Assembly: GCA_021397835.1 (NCBI GenBank)
Contig: JAJFZO010000034.1
Span: forward strand, 4,652,501-4,716,500
Origin: Moringa oleifera
Taxonomy: Eukaryota; Streptophyta; Magnoliopsida; Brassicales; Moringaceae
Direction of reading: 5' to 3'
Length of the DNA stretch: 64,000 nt
Below are positions 46,670-59,703 of the stretch, in pieces. Positions within the stretch are counted from its first letter, which is position 1. Each line of letters begins with the position of its first letter. The position numbers and the translations under genes were made by a program. The notes beneath the pieces are model-generated. The model had not been told where the DNA came from. It did not search any database and was given only the letters and a program-made list of their open reading frames with translations.

Positions 46670-49600
46670 TGCTCAACCATGAGGGTTGTTCAGCTATAAT
46701 AAGTTATAGGGTTAGCCAATCCAGACTAATGGGCCGAAAAGGCTGGCTTGTTTTTCTCCTTATTTAAAATGACCTAGTTGCCTCCTTTTTAACAACAGTG
46801 TCACCGCCTGAAACGGTTCACGTCGAACCCAATTCACTTAACAATTATGTTAGATCATAAATCTTTTTGATATCCATATAAATCATTTTGAATCCTCATA
46901 TAAACCTTCTTTCTTAGCTCTTTTCAATCCTTTTTCACCTCTACCATCCTCTTTTCTCATTTTAATCTTCAAATCCTTCATATAGGACTTGCACTTCTTA
47001 CTTGAAATCGAACCCTCCTTTGTTGAACAATAGCCATGAGCCCTGATTTCAATGTTTTAGCGATTCTCCTCAAGGTAAAGTCTTAGGCTCCTCTAATTCA
47101 CATTTGGTAAGTTCAAAATTTTCTTTTTTATCATATTTTCTTTTTTTTTTTTTTGGTTATCATAAGTGACTTCAACGCTTTTGTCACAGTTAAGACCTTA
47201 GTTAAAATTAGGAGAACTTATTTGATTTCCAAGTCTGTTAGTTAGCACCTCCTTAAAAGGATCATCAGCCTGGGATTGAACATTTAATTGTAATTTGCAT
47301 GTTTTAAGACTTTCTGAAGGGTGGACTTAGGCTTTACCTTCATTCTTTCTTTCTATATATTTGTAAGTTCTTAAATGTTTCACCCTCTTAACTTATCCGT
47401 AGCCTTCGTAGCCAAATATATTGAGATTAAGGCTCTACTTTGATTCCAACCATCTCTATAAACTTTTATAAAACTAAGAAACATAAGGGTAAGTTATGTA
47501 CTGATAACGTTTTATGGTATTTCAATGCCAAAAAATCATTTTTGTTTGGAAAAGGATTGCATAATCAAACAAGATATGCAAAAGGAACTATTTTTGAACA
47601 TCTTGGAATAAGATTAAGTCAGGGTTGAACACCTAGCTAACCTCTAACCAAAAATATGAGGAAAAACTTTTCTTTTCTCAATCTTTAGTTAACATTCAAT
47701 AAAGCCTTTTACATAATTCAGACAGTACTTTTTATATGTATACTCTAAAAAAGATAATTGAAGTCAACAAATCCAAATCCTATACCAATGACCCTATACC
47801 AACTAAAAAGTACTTGAGTATGAACCTTAATCCCTGCACACTGCATATAAATCATTCTCTGAAAAATCGATTTCTAAAACGACCCACAAACCTATTAACA
47901 ATTTGCCATCTAAATTTATTTCCCGATCTTTTAGTAAGTTTTAAGTTTGATTTATTCTTTTGATCTATTTCTTTTCTTTATGTCAATTCTTTTGGCTGTG
48001 AGCCTTTTAGCAATGTTGAACTCTCTAGTAGCTCGTTTCTAGTTTTGATATGTTCTTTGATCGCTGTTGTTTACTTATTATTGACATTTAAAGTCTGCTT
48101 CACTTTAGTTGGGATTAAAGTGAGACCGTCTAACCTGCAAAAGTGGATACCTTCAATGCCTAAGTCAGTTTTCTATGAATCAATGATATACCTAAAAAAA
48201 AAAACATGTAGAAAAAATGAAGAAAAAAGAGTGATACTGTTAGTGGAAAATACTTAACCTTTTATAAGGTTTCGAGTCTTTCTTTAGATTCAGGTGGTTT
48301 CTTTTCAAGGAGGTATCTCTTGTAGGATTTCAAGCGAATTTTATAGAGAGATTATCAAGGAGCCCTTTGTAACGGTCATAATCATTAAGCAGAGTTAAGG
48401 GTTGTAACGATCGAGTAAAATAGTTTCTTAACTCATGGTGTCTTTATAGCTTTTAATGGTTTATTGAGCTATAACATAGAGTCTTGTGGGCATAAAAATT
48501 TTAGGTCGAGTTGCATGCTAGTGGCAGGTCTGTCAAAGGTATGGTGGTAGGTCTGCTGAATGTTCGAAGGAGTCTACTTGGTCAAGGCTGGTATCAAACC
48601 AATTACAGGTATAACACTTATCCTTACTGTAATACTCATATTCTTTTCTTTTTTGCAGATTAATTCTCTATGATAACTCATTCGGTAAAGAGATAACTTT
48701 TTATTGTTGGAGGCACAACTAAAATGACACCCAATGGTTTAACCAAATCAAGGATTGCTGATATTTTAATAAAACTCTCTGACAAGATCAACTAATCTAT
48801 TAAAAAGCCCACATCAACTAGTTTTACAAAGGACTCTAATAAGAAAGACAAGACCTTAGTCATATTTGCAAGACTTTGACTCTCCAAAACTTGATCACCT
48901 TAGCCTACTTGCTCTTTTGAGCAGCCGAGGGAAGAAACTCATCCCAAATTAAGATTTGAAGACTTCCAGCTCCACTATCAATACTCCAGTAGCCTACAAC
49001 GTCATTAAGAAATTAATTCCTCCTAGTGATCTCTAAAGGCTTCCATCTGAGGCTCAGTGATTAACATATCAGATGTAAGTGCTACTTTTCTTTCCTTTCT
49101 TTTTAAAGCTTATCTTATCATTCCACACTAAACTTTTCTCTTTATTTCATTTTAAATTTTTCTTAAGCCTTAATCCTAGATGACTATTAGCATACAATAG
49201 CCTAAGTAAAGGTCTAGAAAAGGCAAAAGAGGCTTTAAAGCTAGTTGTTGAGAAGGTGGAGAACTCAAGGCTAAGAATAAAAGCTTAAGGAAAAAGAAAG
49301 AGAATGTTAAACAAGAGTTGGTCTTGTCTTGAGCTAAACTTTCAGAAAGCAAAGGTGGATGCTAAACACCAAGTTAAACTAGTTAAGAAGACCATTTACA
49401 AAGTAGTGGAAGCCACTAAAGAAAATGTAATGAAGGACTTCAAAGAAAGAGAAGAGTTCGACAAGATCATACTAGTAGAATGTGCGGCCATGTATTGGCA
49501 CATTAAGGCCAAAATAGAGGTAGAAATCCAAGAAAGATACCTTGATCTAAGCTTGAGCTTTGTGAGGCTTAGCTCGGGTGAGGGAAAAACCTTAACTAAT

Positions 49601-50340
49601 CTCAGCGTTATACATATGGTTGAATAGGCTAGGGTCTCTATTAAATAAATAAAAATCTTTGTTGATCAGGCTGGGGTTTTTATTAAATAAACAAAAGTCT
49701 TCATTGATCAGGCAATTTCCAAACTAAAGACGTAATTGTTCCTACACCCATGATTGAGAACCCAAGTAAAGAAATTGCAGTCTAAATTGTTACACATGCA
49801 TTTTCTTTTTCTTTTTTATTTTAGGATAACAAAAAATATATGAACACGTTTTCCTTTTAATGAAATATCATTTCTCCATTTCATGTCTTATTTCATCCTT
49901 CACTGAGTTTTTAACTAATTAATATGATTAAACTAAGTACAAAGATTTATTCCAATTACCTTAATGGATAATTGACCATTAGTACCAAAGATTTCATTAT
50001 TGAACTGTAAGTTGAATATGTTTGAACATTCATTGCTAGTCTTATTGTGGATCTTTAAAACCAAACGTATTCCTTAAACTTTTTTTAATTTGAATTAACT
50101 TCATGAAATTGCTAAACTTGCTGGATTGAAGTGGTTGAACTACGACACAAGCTAAGCTTACTGCTGAACCCACTAGCTAAACAACGAGCTTAACCAAACA
50201 ACTAGCTGAATAGCATGGCTGAACCCATTAGGTGAACAACCCACTATTGAAAAGCTTAACTGACCAACATTGAACCTATTGGCTGAACAACTTGTTGAAC
50301 CCATTACTGGGCCACTCTGGATAAGCCACAATGAATAAAT
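46670..50340. mobile_element. Decayed transposon or retrotransposon region
   Basis: Base composition is less AT-rich than the flanks and short broken frames are scattered through. A 107-codon open frame at 49304-49627 encodes a Lys/Glu-rich helical segment (VVEATKENVMKDFKEREEFDK), of a kind often seen in plant gag-like or putative plant transposon proteins. A 45-bp segment is duplicated at about 49627-49711, and degenerate GCTGAACCCATT units follow at 50150-50330. No intact ends or enzyme domain were found. Confidence 0.4.
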
Positions 50341-53100
50341 AGCGTTTGGTTGAATCGTTGTTTACTATTAGAATGAAATTGTTTTTCCTTTATTTCTTGT
50401 CTTTTTTATTTGAAATTATCTTGAAGCAAAATTAGGTATTTATATCCATTCTATGAAAGCTAAAAAAAAAAAATCTCCCATGATGAATTGGATATAATAA
50501 AAATTACAAATATGTTGAAGAGGTAATTACCTGAAGAAAATGGTTAAGTTATATTTTTTTATTTTAAAAAAATAAAGAGAAAGTGTAAAAGATTAATTTT
50601 TATTTTTAAAAACTCTTTTTTAAAATTACGGACATACCTTTTATGCTAACTAAATATATCACATTGGAGGTTTAGTTGTCTTATAAGTCAGAAGGGGAAT
50701 GGTAATAAAAGTCCTTAATCATAGGGATAATTTTTGTATTTGATTTTAAATAATATAAATATTACTTGTAAAAAAAAGAACAGAATTAAAAAAAAACAAA
50801 TATAAGGGTGTGTTTGATTGTATTTTAGTTTTTTGTTTTCAAAAATTATTTTTAAAAATAAATTTTAATGTTGTTTTAAAAAAATTTAAAAGTTTTTTTT
50901 GAGTGATTAATAATTATAATAATACCATTAATAAAACATATTTTCTATGTTTTTAATTTTTTTGAAAAATTAAAGGTTAAAAAATAAAACAAAACAACTT
51001 TAAGAAATTCCCTATTTTTTGTTTTAAAAAATAAAAATAAAAATTATTTTTAAAATTAATTTTTATAAAACAGTTTTATCATATAATTTTTTTGGATAAA
51101 AGTTTCATAAAATTTTTATTTTTACCTCGAGTAATAAATCGAATTTCGATATTCACAAAGTGATATTATAAACCCTAAAGTAATATTAATAATCGATACA
51201 AACCTTGAGCTCTAACACCATACAAAACCAATCTCAGTATTTAGCATAAAATGATATTTTTATTTATATTTACTCCACCATATGATATAAATTATGATTT
51301 CGCAAATCGAAAATGGATTTAAAGAAATGTAGCTGAAATTTGAAATTAGGTCTGAAAAATCTCTCAACGAAGTGTGATTAAGCCTTCCATACTAATCTAA
51401 AAGAGAATCAAAACTAGATTTATCCAAAAACATCTTTAATTTGCTCTCATTTGTTTTTTCAAGCACTTTTTTTGCTTTTGTTTTCATGGGTCTTTCTTTC
51501 TACTTGAAGTACTTTCGGTCACTTCTTACTCATTATTCTGCAATTTGTTTCAGCCTTCTTTTCTTGCTTCATTAACTCATAATTTATAATTTATTAGATT
51601 CCCTATGATGAAAGAGAGAGATGCTCCGTTGCTTACCAAAAGGTAAAGCTTTATTCTTCAGTAGCGAACACTGCCTAAGTAAGCTGAAATCCTAAGGTCC
51701 CTTTTTGCCCAAAAAGGCAACCAAATAATATTTTTGATTCCACTGAATTACCATACCCATTGCCTCCTTCTGTGCTCGTTTTCTCTACTTCTCATGACTA
51801 CTCATCCAACAAAAACATGGACATGAAGCTTTCTAGTGCACTTGATATTTATTTTCCCTTACTTGGTTATTTTGCATTATCTCTTCTTCTTCCTCTTCTT
51901 CTTATGGAAATTAATTTTTCAATGGTTGTACTTCAATTTTTGTCTGACTTTAATGTTAATTGTAGTAGATTTGACCAAGGATTTTTATTTGGAGGCATTT
52001 TTAAGTTTGAAATTAAAGATTATTGATTATTTTAACAATTTAGATACTTGGTTAATGCCTCTCTCGGATACAATTCACTAAAAAAAAATTTATATATGTT
52101 CTTGGTCTGGCATCAAATATAATAAAAACTTTATAAGTATTTAGATTTTTCAAAAAGTAAAAGATTTTGATAAATTTATTTTAATAAAAAATAAATTAAA
52201 TGTTTAAAAGTGAAATATTATTGAAAGTGAGAGTGTTAATGAATCATTTCTAGAGTTGATTATGTTAGATAAAAAAAATTTAAAAATCTATTTTTTAATT
52301 TTTTAATTATTAATGCCATGAATGAAATGTTAATTAAGAATTTATTTTGATTGATACATAAACATGAAAATTTGTTTTAATCGATATTGAACATTAGAGT
52401 TTGATTAATAATCTCGAATAAATATAAAAGTTTTATGAGATCTTTATTTTAAATTTTTTATTTTAAAAATAAAAAATTATTTTTAAAAATAAAAATCAAA
52501 TAAATTTTTAAGTTTTTTTATTTATAAAATTCATAATTTTTTTAAAACACTCCAATAACACAACTTCAAGTCAACTTTCTATTTTTTAAAAAATAATTCT
52601 TTTCATTATTATTTTTTCTCTATTTCAAATTGCATCAAATGAAACATCACTTAGCACCCGAGTTCCTCTCAAGTACTTTATTTCTCTGAAATTAGAGGGA
52701 ATAAACTAATAAAAAAAAACCCTTAGTTGTTGATTATCTTTTACAGTTATTTCATATATAATTTAATTTATATCAAAATTGAAATTTTAAATATAAACTT
52801 AAAATAATTAATACAATAAAATTTGCATTAAAAAGTACAATTAACATAAGATTTGGTTTCATATTTATCTTTCATAAGATTAAATGTTAAATGTCCATGA
52901 TAAAACTCTAGGTGGGTTTTCTTTGTCTTTGTTAGTTAGTTGAACAAGGGCACCATTGCTGTCCTTAACTCTTCTGACTTCTGAGTTTTAGAAAAATGGA
53001 TTCCTGATTTGAAATACAGCGACTGTAAAATAGAACAAAGGTTGTGTTGCTTAACTCTGCTCGCTTCTTGCATCCTTAGCCCATCCCGTAACATGGATTA
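50341..53100. other. AT-rich intergenic DNA
   Basis: No gene was recognised. AT-rich stretches starting GGTGTGTTTGATTG near 50807 resemble the edges of short plant transposons, but no matching far end was found. Open frames at 51760-52081 are low-complexity and unsupported. Confidence 0.5.
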
Positions 53101-53151
53101 AAGTGGAAACCCTACCGTCTTCGACCGTTGAACTTCTTGAAGAATTCTCTA

Positions 53152-54342
53152 ATGGCCTCCTCCATCTTCAGAAGCCCCAAACTTCTTAACTCCAAAGCCC
53201 TCTTCTCCACCCTCATAACCCCGTTTCCTTCCTTTCGCGCCGCAAAATCGGCTATTCTTGCAGAATCAGACCCAGAAAAGCTCGCCCAGATTTTCGACCA
53301 ATGTGCCCAGTTTCCCACCTTCCGCCGCCACCGCCCCATCTATCATTTCTCTGTCCACAAGCTCGTCCGGGCCGACCGCCAGGACCTCATCGCACGCGTC
53401 CTCGAAAAGCAGATGAACTCTCCCTCCAGTGCACCCATGCTCAAATCTGAAGGCTTTTGGATTCGTCTCATGATGCTCTACTCCAGTGCAGGTATGGTCG
53501 ATCAAGCTGTGCAAACCCTCAATCATATGTTGCAAAGCCGAAAATGTAATGCATCTCAAAAGTCTCTTTGCGCAATTTTGACGGTTTACTTGAACAATGG
53601 GTTGTTTGAGAAGGTCCACGAGCTGCTCGAAACCATGCCTAATAAGCTTGGTGTTGAACCCAGTGTTGTCTCCCACAATTTGGTATTGAAAGCTTTTGTT
53701 AAGGACAACAGGGTTGATACGGCCTGTGACTGGATTCAGAAAATGGAGAAGGATGGCAAGGTTAAGCCGAATATAGATTCTTATAATGTACTGTTAGGGG
53801 CTTATTTGAAAAATGGGGATGGGAATGGTTTTGATGGGCTTGTTAAGGAGGTGTTGAAGAAAGGATTGGAGCCTAATGTAACTACTTATAATCATAGGAT
53901 TTCAAGAATGTGTAAAAGTAAGGAATGTGCTCGGGCTAAGAAGTTGTTGGATGAAATGGTCTCAAAAGGAGTAAAGCCAAATTCTGCCAGTTATAACACT
54001 ATTATTTATGGATTCTCTAGGGTAGGGGATATTGAATCTGCTAAAAAGGTCTTAGAAAGTATGCTGGCTGATGGGTATGTTGTGCCATGTTCTTTCACTT
54101 ATTATACCTTGATTCGGAGCATGGTGATGGAAGGAGAGTTTGATTTGGCACTCTTGATGTGTAAGGAGATTATAAGGAGGAAATGGGTTCCCCCGTTTGA
54201 GGCAATGGAAGGCCTAGTTAATGGGTTGGTAAAAATGTCCAGAGTGGAAGAAGCAAAAGATGTTGTTGAGAAGATGAAGAAGAGACTTCGAGGGGAAGCT
54301 ATTGAGTCCTGGGGGAAAATTGAAGCTGCTCTTCCTTTATAA
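53152..54342 (+). CDS. P-class PPR protein, mitochondrial, PPR336-like (396 aa)
   Basis: It is intronless, with first ATG at 53152 (TCTCTAATGGCC). Residues 1-40 (MASSIFRSPKLL...) are Arg/Ser/Leu-rich and lack acids, consistent with an organelle presequence. About eight 35-residue pentatricopeptide repeats follow from near residue 100, for example VSHNLVLKAF, DSYNVLLGAY, TTYNHRISRM and ASYNTIIYGF, most ending in (V/L)xPN. The C-terminus resembles WVP...LVNGL...VEEAK...IEAALP of Arabidopsis PPR336 (At1g61870), a P-class protein linked to the mitochondrial ribosome. There are no E, DYW or SMR domains. The target is unknown; ribosome association is inferred from the family. Confidence 0.9.
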   Translation: MASSIFRSPKLLNSKALFSTLITPFPSFRAAKSAILAESDPEKLAQIFDQCAQFPTFRRHRPIYHFSVHKLVRADRQDLIARVLEKQMNSPSSAPMLKSEGFWIRLMMLYSSAGMVDQAVQTLNHMLQSRKCNASQKSLCAILTVYLNNGLFEKVHELLETMPNKLGVEPSVVSHNLVLKAFVKDNRVDTACDWIQKMEKDGKVKPNIDSYNVLLGAYLKNGDGNGFDGLVKEVLKKGLEPNVTTYNHRISRMCKSKECARAKKLLDEMVSKGVKPNSASYNTIIYGFSRVGDIESAKKVLESMLADGYVVPCSFTYYTLIRSMVMEGEFDLALLMCKEIIRRKWVPPFEAMEGLVNGLVKMSRVEEAKDVVEKMKKRLRGEAIESWGKIEAALPL

Positions 54343-56738
54343 GTATACTGTGGAATTGATAAAAATAGCTTGGCAATATCATCACAAGTTTTGGATTCAA
54401 AGACTTTAAATGACTGGTGAATTTCAATTTTGCTGTCATGTAATGCTATCTTATGTTCATCTTTGAGAAGACGCAGTTGTTTCTTTTGTTCTGTTAGTTA
54501 GGCTGAAAAGTTAAATAAGTTCCATTTCTTATTTGTTTTTGGAAATCTAACATGGATCATTTCTTGGATTACGAAGCTGGTGTTCTGGTCTTTATACGAA
54601 TGGAGTATTATCAATTTAGCACCGTAATAAATTTAGTATTTGTACACTGGCATTCTGTTTTAATATTTCTAAGCCTTTCATATCTGGGGCTGGGCTTGGG
54701 TAAAATCTTAATGAAGGCCGACGTGATTGTCCACAACTATTGTATAGTCTCATCCTGATAAGATTTTTAGATGGATATAGAATCTGAATCTTGTAGTTTG
54801 AAAGAGTTGTCCCTCAATTTTTTTTGTTTATTTCAGTTGTGATATTTATTTCATTCTTCGATTAGTAATTGAGCACTAATACAATTGAAATTGTACTGAA
54901 ACTATTTTTGAGATATAGTAGCAGTTGTAGACTTAGAGAGTTTCATCTACACTCATATTTGTTTGGTTTTGGGAGATGACATATATACGTATATCTTTCA
55001 CTTTTTCTTTAGAAACAACTTAAAAATGGAGTATCTTGAGCTAGATGTAAATGTTATGCCTTTGTTTCTGTGGTTGGCCCATGACTATATTGTCTTAGGC
55101 CTTTGTTCAATCACATATCCGATTGGGGAACTATTTAAACATGAAGAGATGCTGTGATTTGCTCCCTTAGAAATCGTTAAATATTCCTTACCTGCATTGC
55201 ATCAATCAGCTGTATCACTGAGCTGCTAGGGTTCTATTGGTTGGTTCATTTTAATCACTGCACTTGCTTGAAAAGCATCCTCTACCATGCTGAACTTAAG
55301 CATTTGACTCGCATCCTCTTGTCCTGTCATTAGGTAACCAACCAGTTAACTGCAATTATTGATTGATCCACTTCAAGCCTCTCTCTATTTTGAGATCAGC
55401 CTCTATATTCCTAGAGCCAACTGTTGACCTTCTAATGCTCTTGTTCTCTTGGAATTGGTGGCCCCAACAATACTGCAATTCTTGATTGAATTTAGGTTAT
55501 GAACAAATAGGCATAACACTAGGGCCTCTTTTCTGGTAATCATCAAGCATTCTCATCTCTTCTTTATCTAATTTTATCTTAACTAACTCAGTTTTTATTA
55601 TTTTACAAAGTACTAACTGTTATGTAATGTCATCATTAATATTAGATTCTTACCCAATGTCAACTGTGATAAAGTAGCAAATATGTCATCCACCTGAATG
55701 ACACCCTTTTGCCCATTTGCATTTACCTCCTATTTTGAGATGGATGCAATTGATTGCAGAACAACAGCATCACAAACAGATCAAATGCATCATGCTTTAC
55801 TATATATGTAAGAATTGCAAGGAGCATGGCAAAATAATTTATTGATGTATTGTCAAATTACATATACTGTGACAAATTCTTAAATGAGAATGAGACACCT
55901 GTCGAAAATACTGAGTGAATCCAATGTTCCAATCTCAGTTCTCCCAGGAAAAATATAAAGGGCCTATAGTGTAGCTGAGGTCTTGTTCTCAATGCATAAT
56001 TAAGAGTTTCTAATTTGTTGGAAGTTTGGGACTTTTGCCGTGCGAGGGAAGAAACAATAGGGCTTGATTGACATACAAATCAATAATGTTAACCATTTTC
56101 TGTTTTTTAGTTAATTCAGAAAGGATGGAGGGGGAAAATGAGGTAGAGGAGAGAGGGGAGGTAGGAAAGATCTCAAACTCAAAAGAGCAAATCGACATAT
56201 GGATATGGTATAATTAATCCTATTTGCACACTACATTTCAAAGGCAGTGGCAGAATTTAATGATAGTATTATGTAAAAAGAAGAACAAAGAATCTGAAAG
56301 CGTTGATTAAGCAATACAGGGAAGAGGGCAAAACTGCATCTGTCTAATTAAAGATAAAAAGTGTGGGACAATGCAAGGAAGAGTTCCGAAGATTCCATCA
56401 ATAATGATCAGTTGTCTAATGTAAAAAATGATAATGAAGTTACAAAAAAGAAACACTTGGTAGCCACTAGTGAGAAAGATCAAATATTTAAAGACACCTC
56501 ATTTACATAATTGAGGTAAAGCTGGGTCAGTCAAATCATCAAGTTCCTTTGAGAAGGAAAAACCACTTGAACCTAGCAACATCATTCTTGTTCGCAAGAG
56601 TAAAATACAACTGGAGTGTTCCAGGGCTGGTGCAGCTCCCATCAGAGGTTTCAACTTCATTGACCTTCGCTTAGTAACCTCAATAATTCAGAGAAAAATG
56701 GCACATACATGTCATTATAAGATCAAGCTCCTCTGAGT
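54343..56738. other. Intergenic DNA between convergent PPR and acyltransferase genes
   Basis: It holds the two 3'UTRs facing each other. No further gene was recognised and short open frames here lack support. Confidence 0.5.
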
Positions 56739-59657
56739 CTACTTCAAGCCAGACCCTCCCTGAGGATTGTACTCGAACCCTCCTGGGACAAACACAGGAA
56801 ACTGGTTTGTCCCTGAATCCCTTTTAAATCTTGTTTCTTTGGGCATGTTCAGAGGCAACCTTTCTTGGCCCTCTCTTGAACTTGAACCCCTTTCATTTCT
56901 CAAGCTGTCCCTGACAGGGACATTTACAAGTGGCCCACCAAAGAATATTGAGTCTCCTGTATACATTAGTTTCTCTGCCTGCTGCAGGGGAGCTTTAGCT
57001 ACTGAAGAAGAAGACTCCTGTAATGGATTAACTGGCCTTTTACTTTGGGCACTCATTTGTGCATTAGAATTTGGCGAACTGACCTGCATGGATGATCTGT
57101 TCCGAGCTTCCGATGCTGAGACAGGAACAGATACATATCTCCCTGCTTCTTGATCCCAAACAACAGATGTCCTTCTAACATCTCTGAGAAGAGAAGCTGC
57201 AGGAGTTGAGAGAAGCAATGGATCAGTTATGCTTCCTTTTGGCACAATCTTCTCATTAAATCCCGACGAAGTATGGGTTATAGGGTTACTAACGCCAGGA
57301 AAAGCTGCTCTATATGTTGGATGATCAGGAATACCAGGAATTGATGTAGCTGCGCTATAACGGCCAGCAGCATGAGGTTGCGGCAGAGGGCTAAGTGTAA
57401 CTGATTCATGAACATGGCTTGGACTGCTGAAGCTACTCACACTTTGAGTCCCTGTTTCATATTCATCCCGGCTACCTTGACTTGGAGCAAAAGAGTTTCT
57501 CAATGGTGACAATCGCAGTTCATTCTTAATCTCTTTATTTGCCCCTGACTCTGCACTTACACTACTTCTCACACTCATGTTACCACTGGAGCTAAATTCA
57601 GGATCCGGTAAATGACGATTATCAACAGGCCGTAGCACAGAGGAAGACGCTCTGGCTTTGGCAGCTGCTCTCACAGCTTCATTGGAATCTAACTTCGCGA
57701 GCTTCCATGCACTAATGCGAATGGGCTTTTTGGGTCCCTTTTGCCCTCTTTCAACTCCAGCAGCATCTGGATCAACAGTTGATGGGACCATTCCAGGCTC
57801 CAAGTGAGGCACAACTTCATCCTAACACATCCATTTCAAGATTAGTTTAAGATATCTCTCAACCAGACTAGAAAACTGCTTTCAAAAGATCATCAGACTG
57901 GAACAGGGGCAGGAAAATACAAAAATATTCCCTTCTCTGAAATATATCCAATTTTCCAGTTGCCAGATAAATGAAAAGCAATTTTCCACCTTCTACTAGA
58001 CACTAGAAATATGTTAAAAAATCAAGTGACACCCTTTACAAATAAAAAAAATATTGGACAGAAAGAATTAGGTCCTCAGATTGTTTAGCCTTTTGATTGT
58101 GTGGACAGGGAGAAAATATATTTTAGCAAGTAAAGAGAAATTTAATGACAACATTGATGCATTGGAGCCAGTAATTTAATGCAGAAATTGCTAGTAGAGA
58201 GCTTTAATCAACATAGAACATGAAAAAAGAGGAAAAGAGAAAGGGGGAAGGAGAAGAAGGAGGGCATTAAAGAAGGTCGCACCAAATCTAGTGTTTTAAG
58301 ATCCAATTGTTTTATAGAACTACTCTATCCACTTGGCTTCTCCGGTCTTCTTGTACAATCAAGAAGAAAACTGGCGCATGTGTAATCAAAGCTCGAAGCA
58401 GTAGGGACAGACTATGTGTTCTTCTGATTAAGATGCATGGAAGATTTTCTGTGCATAACATGCTATGATTTTCTTAAAATAGCAAACAAATAATCTAGAA
58501 TTCTGAAAAAAGTAAACAGGGATCCTGGGCAGAGAGAGAAGAGAGAGACAGAGAGAATGTGATACATATTTCAGAGGTTAAATCAATGGAGAAAACATAA
58601 AGAATTAATTAAAAAGAAACTCATAGGCACAGCATCCACAATATAAATAAACAAGGTAAAACACTATTTTAAGAACATAATCGATGCAGAAGATGTTGAA
58701 AGACATAGTTTACCACCCAATCTATAATTGGGAGTCTTCATTCAACCCCCTTTTTCTTTCAGCAAATTATATTCACATAAATATTTAGTCATAACCAGCG
58801 TAAATAACCATTTGGTCAATGGTTTGAGTAAATAATTCAGTTGGGAATTGTAAGTGAGATTTTTTACAACAAGTGAGTTTTGTGCCATGACAAATCAAGG
58901 AAGAATGGAGCAGTACTTAAAGATAATACCTGATAATCCACAAATACTCTAGGTGGAGTGCACCATGCCCCCTTGTATTGCAGTCCCAGAGAACTTCCAC
59001 CACTTAAGCCAGTTGTGGTAGATCCTGTTGGAGAATAAAGCAAATTTGGCAGTTCCTCATCTACAGATGCCCCAGCGGGTGCCTCACTCATAGCTCTCAT
59101 TGCCACAACATACTCATACGTTGTAATGCCCTTAGTTCACATAAGAATCAAAGGAAACCGAAAATTTTAGATTGCCCTCGAATTTACTCACCAAAAGGCT
59201 GCTAATTTAGAGCTACCATTGCAGTTCAAAATAAAGTTGGGGAACATCAACCTCTATCTTCTCCTCATCCATCCTCTTTGAATGCAATAAAAACAATGTG
59301 AAAAGAGAAAATAATATTAAGTTTCTTTGGCACTAACCTTTCTAATAAGTATCATGTGGAAAAAGAAAAGTTCACTTAGAGGTACACAAGCCAGCATAGA
59401 AACTGCAGTACATATGGCCTACAGAAAATAGATATCCAGCATTAGGATAGAAAGTTTAATAAATGAACAAGAAAAGCATCACATCAGCTTTGGTCAAGGA
59501 ATTTCTTGAACATATTTTACCACAACAGTAGTAAATGGTGCACGAGAAAAACCATTTCCAAGTCTATCAATAATCTGAGTCTCCATGGTTCTCTTGTTGA
59601 CAAAGCAACGCACTACGACTGCAACACCCACCCCAGCTTCAATAAGAAGCTGAGATC

Positions 59658-59703
<46 letters not shown>

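Noticed and set aside
51760..52081. Short Leu/Phe-rich frames
   Set aside because: T-rich low-complexity sequence with two overlapping frames, no supporting exon structure or known domain.
53266..53676. Minus-strand frame opposite the PPR gene
   Set aside because: It is an antisense shadow; the plus-strand frame has clear PPR repeats.
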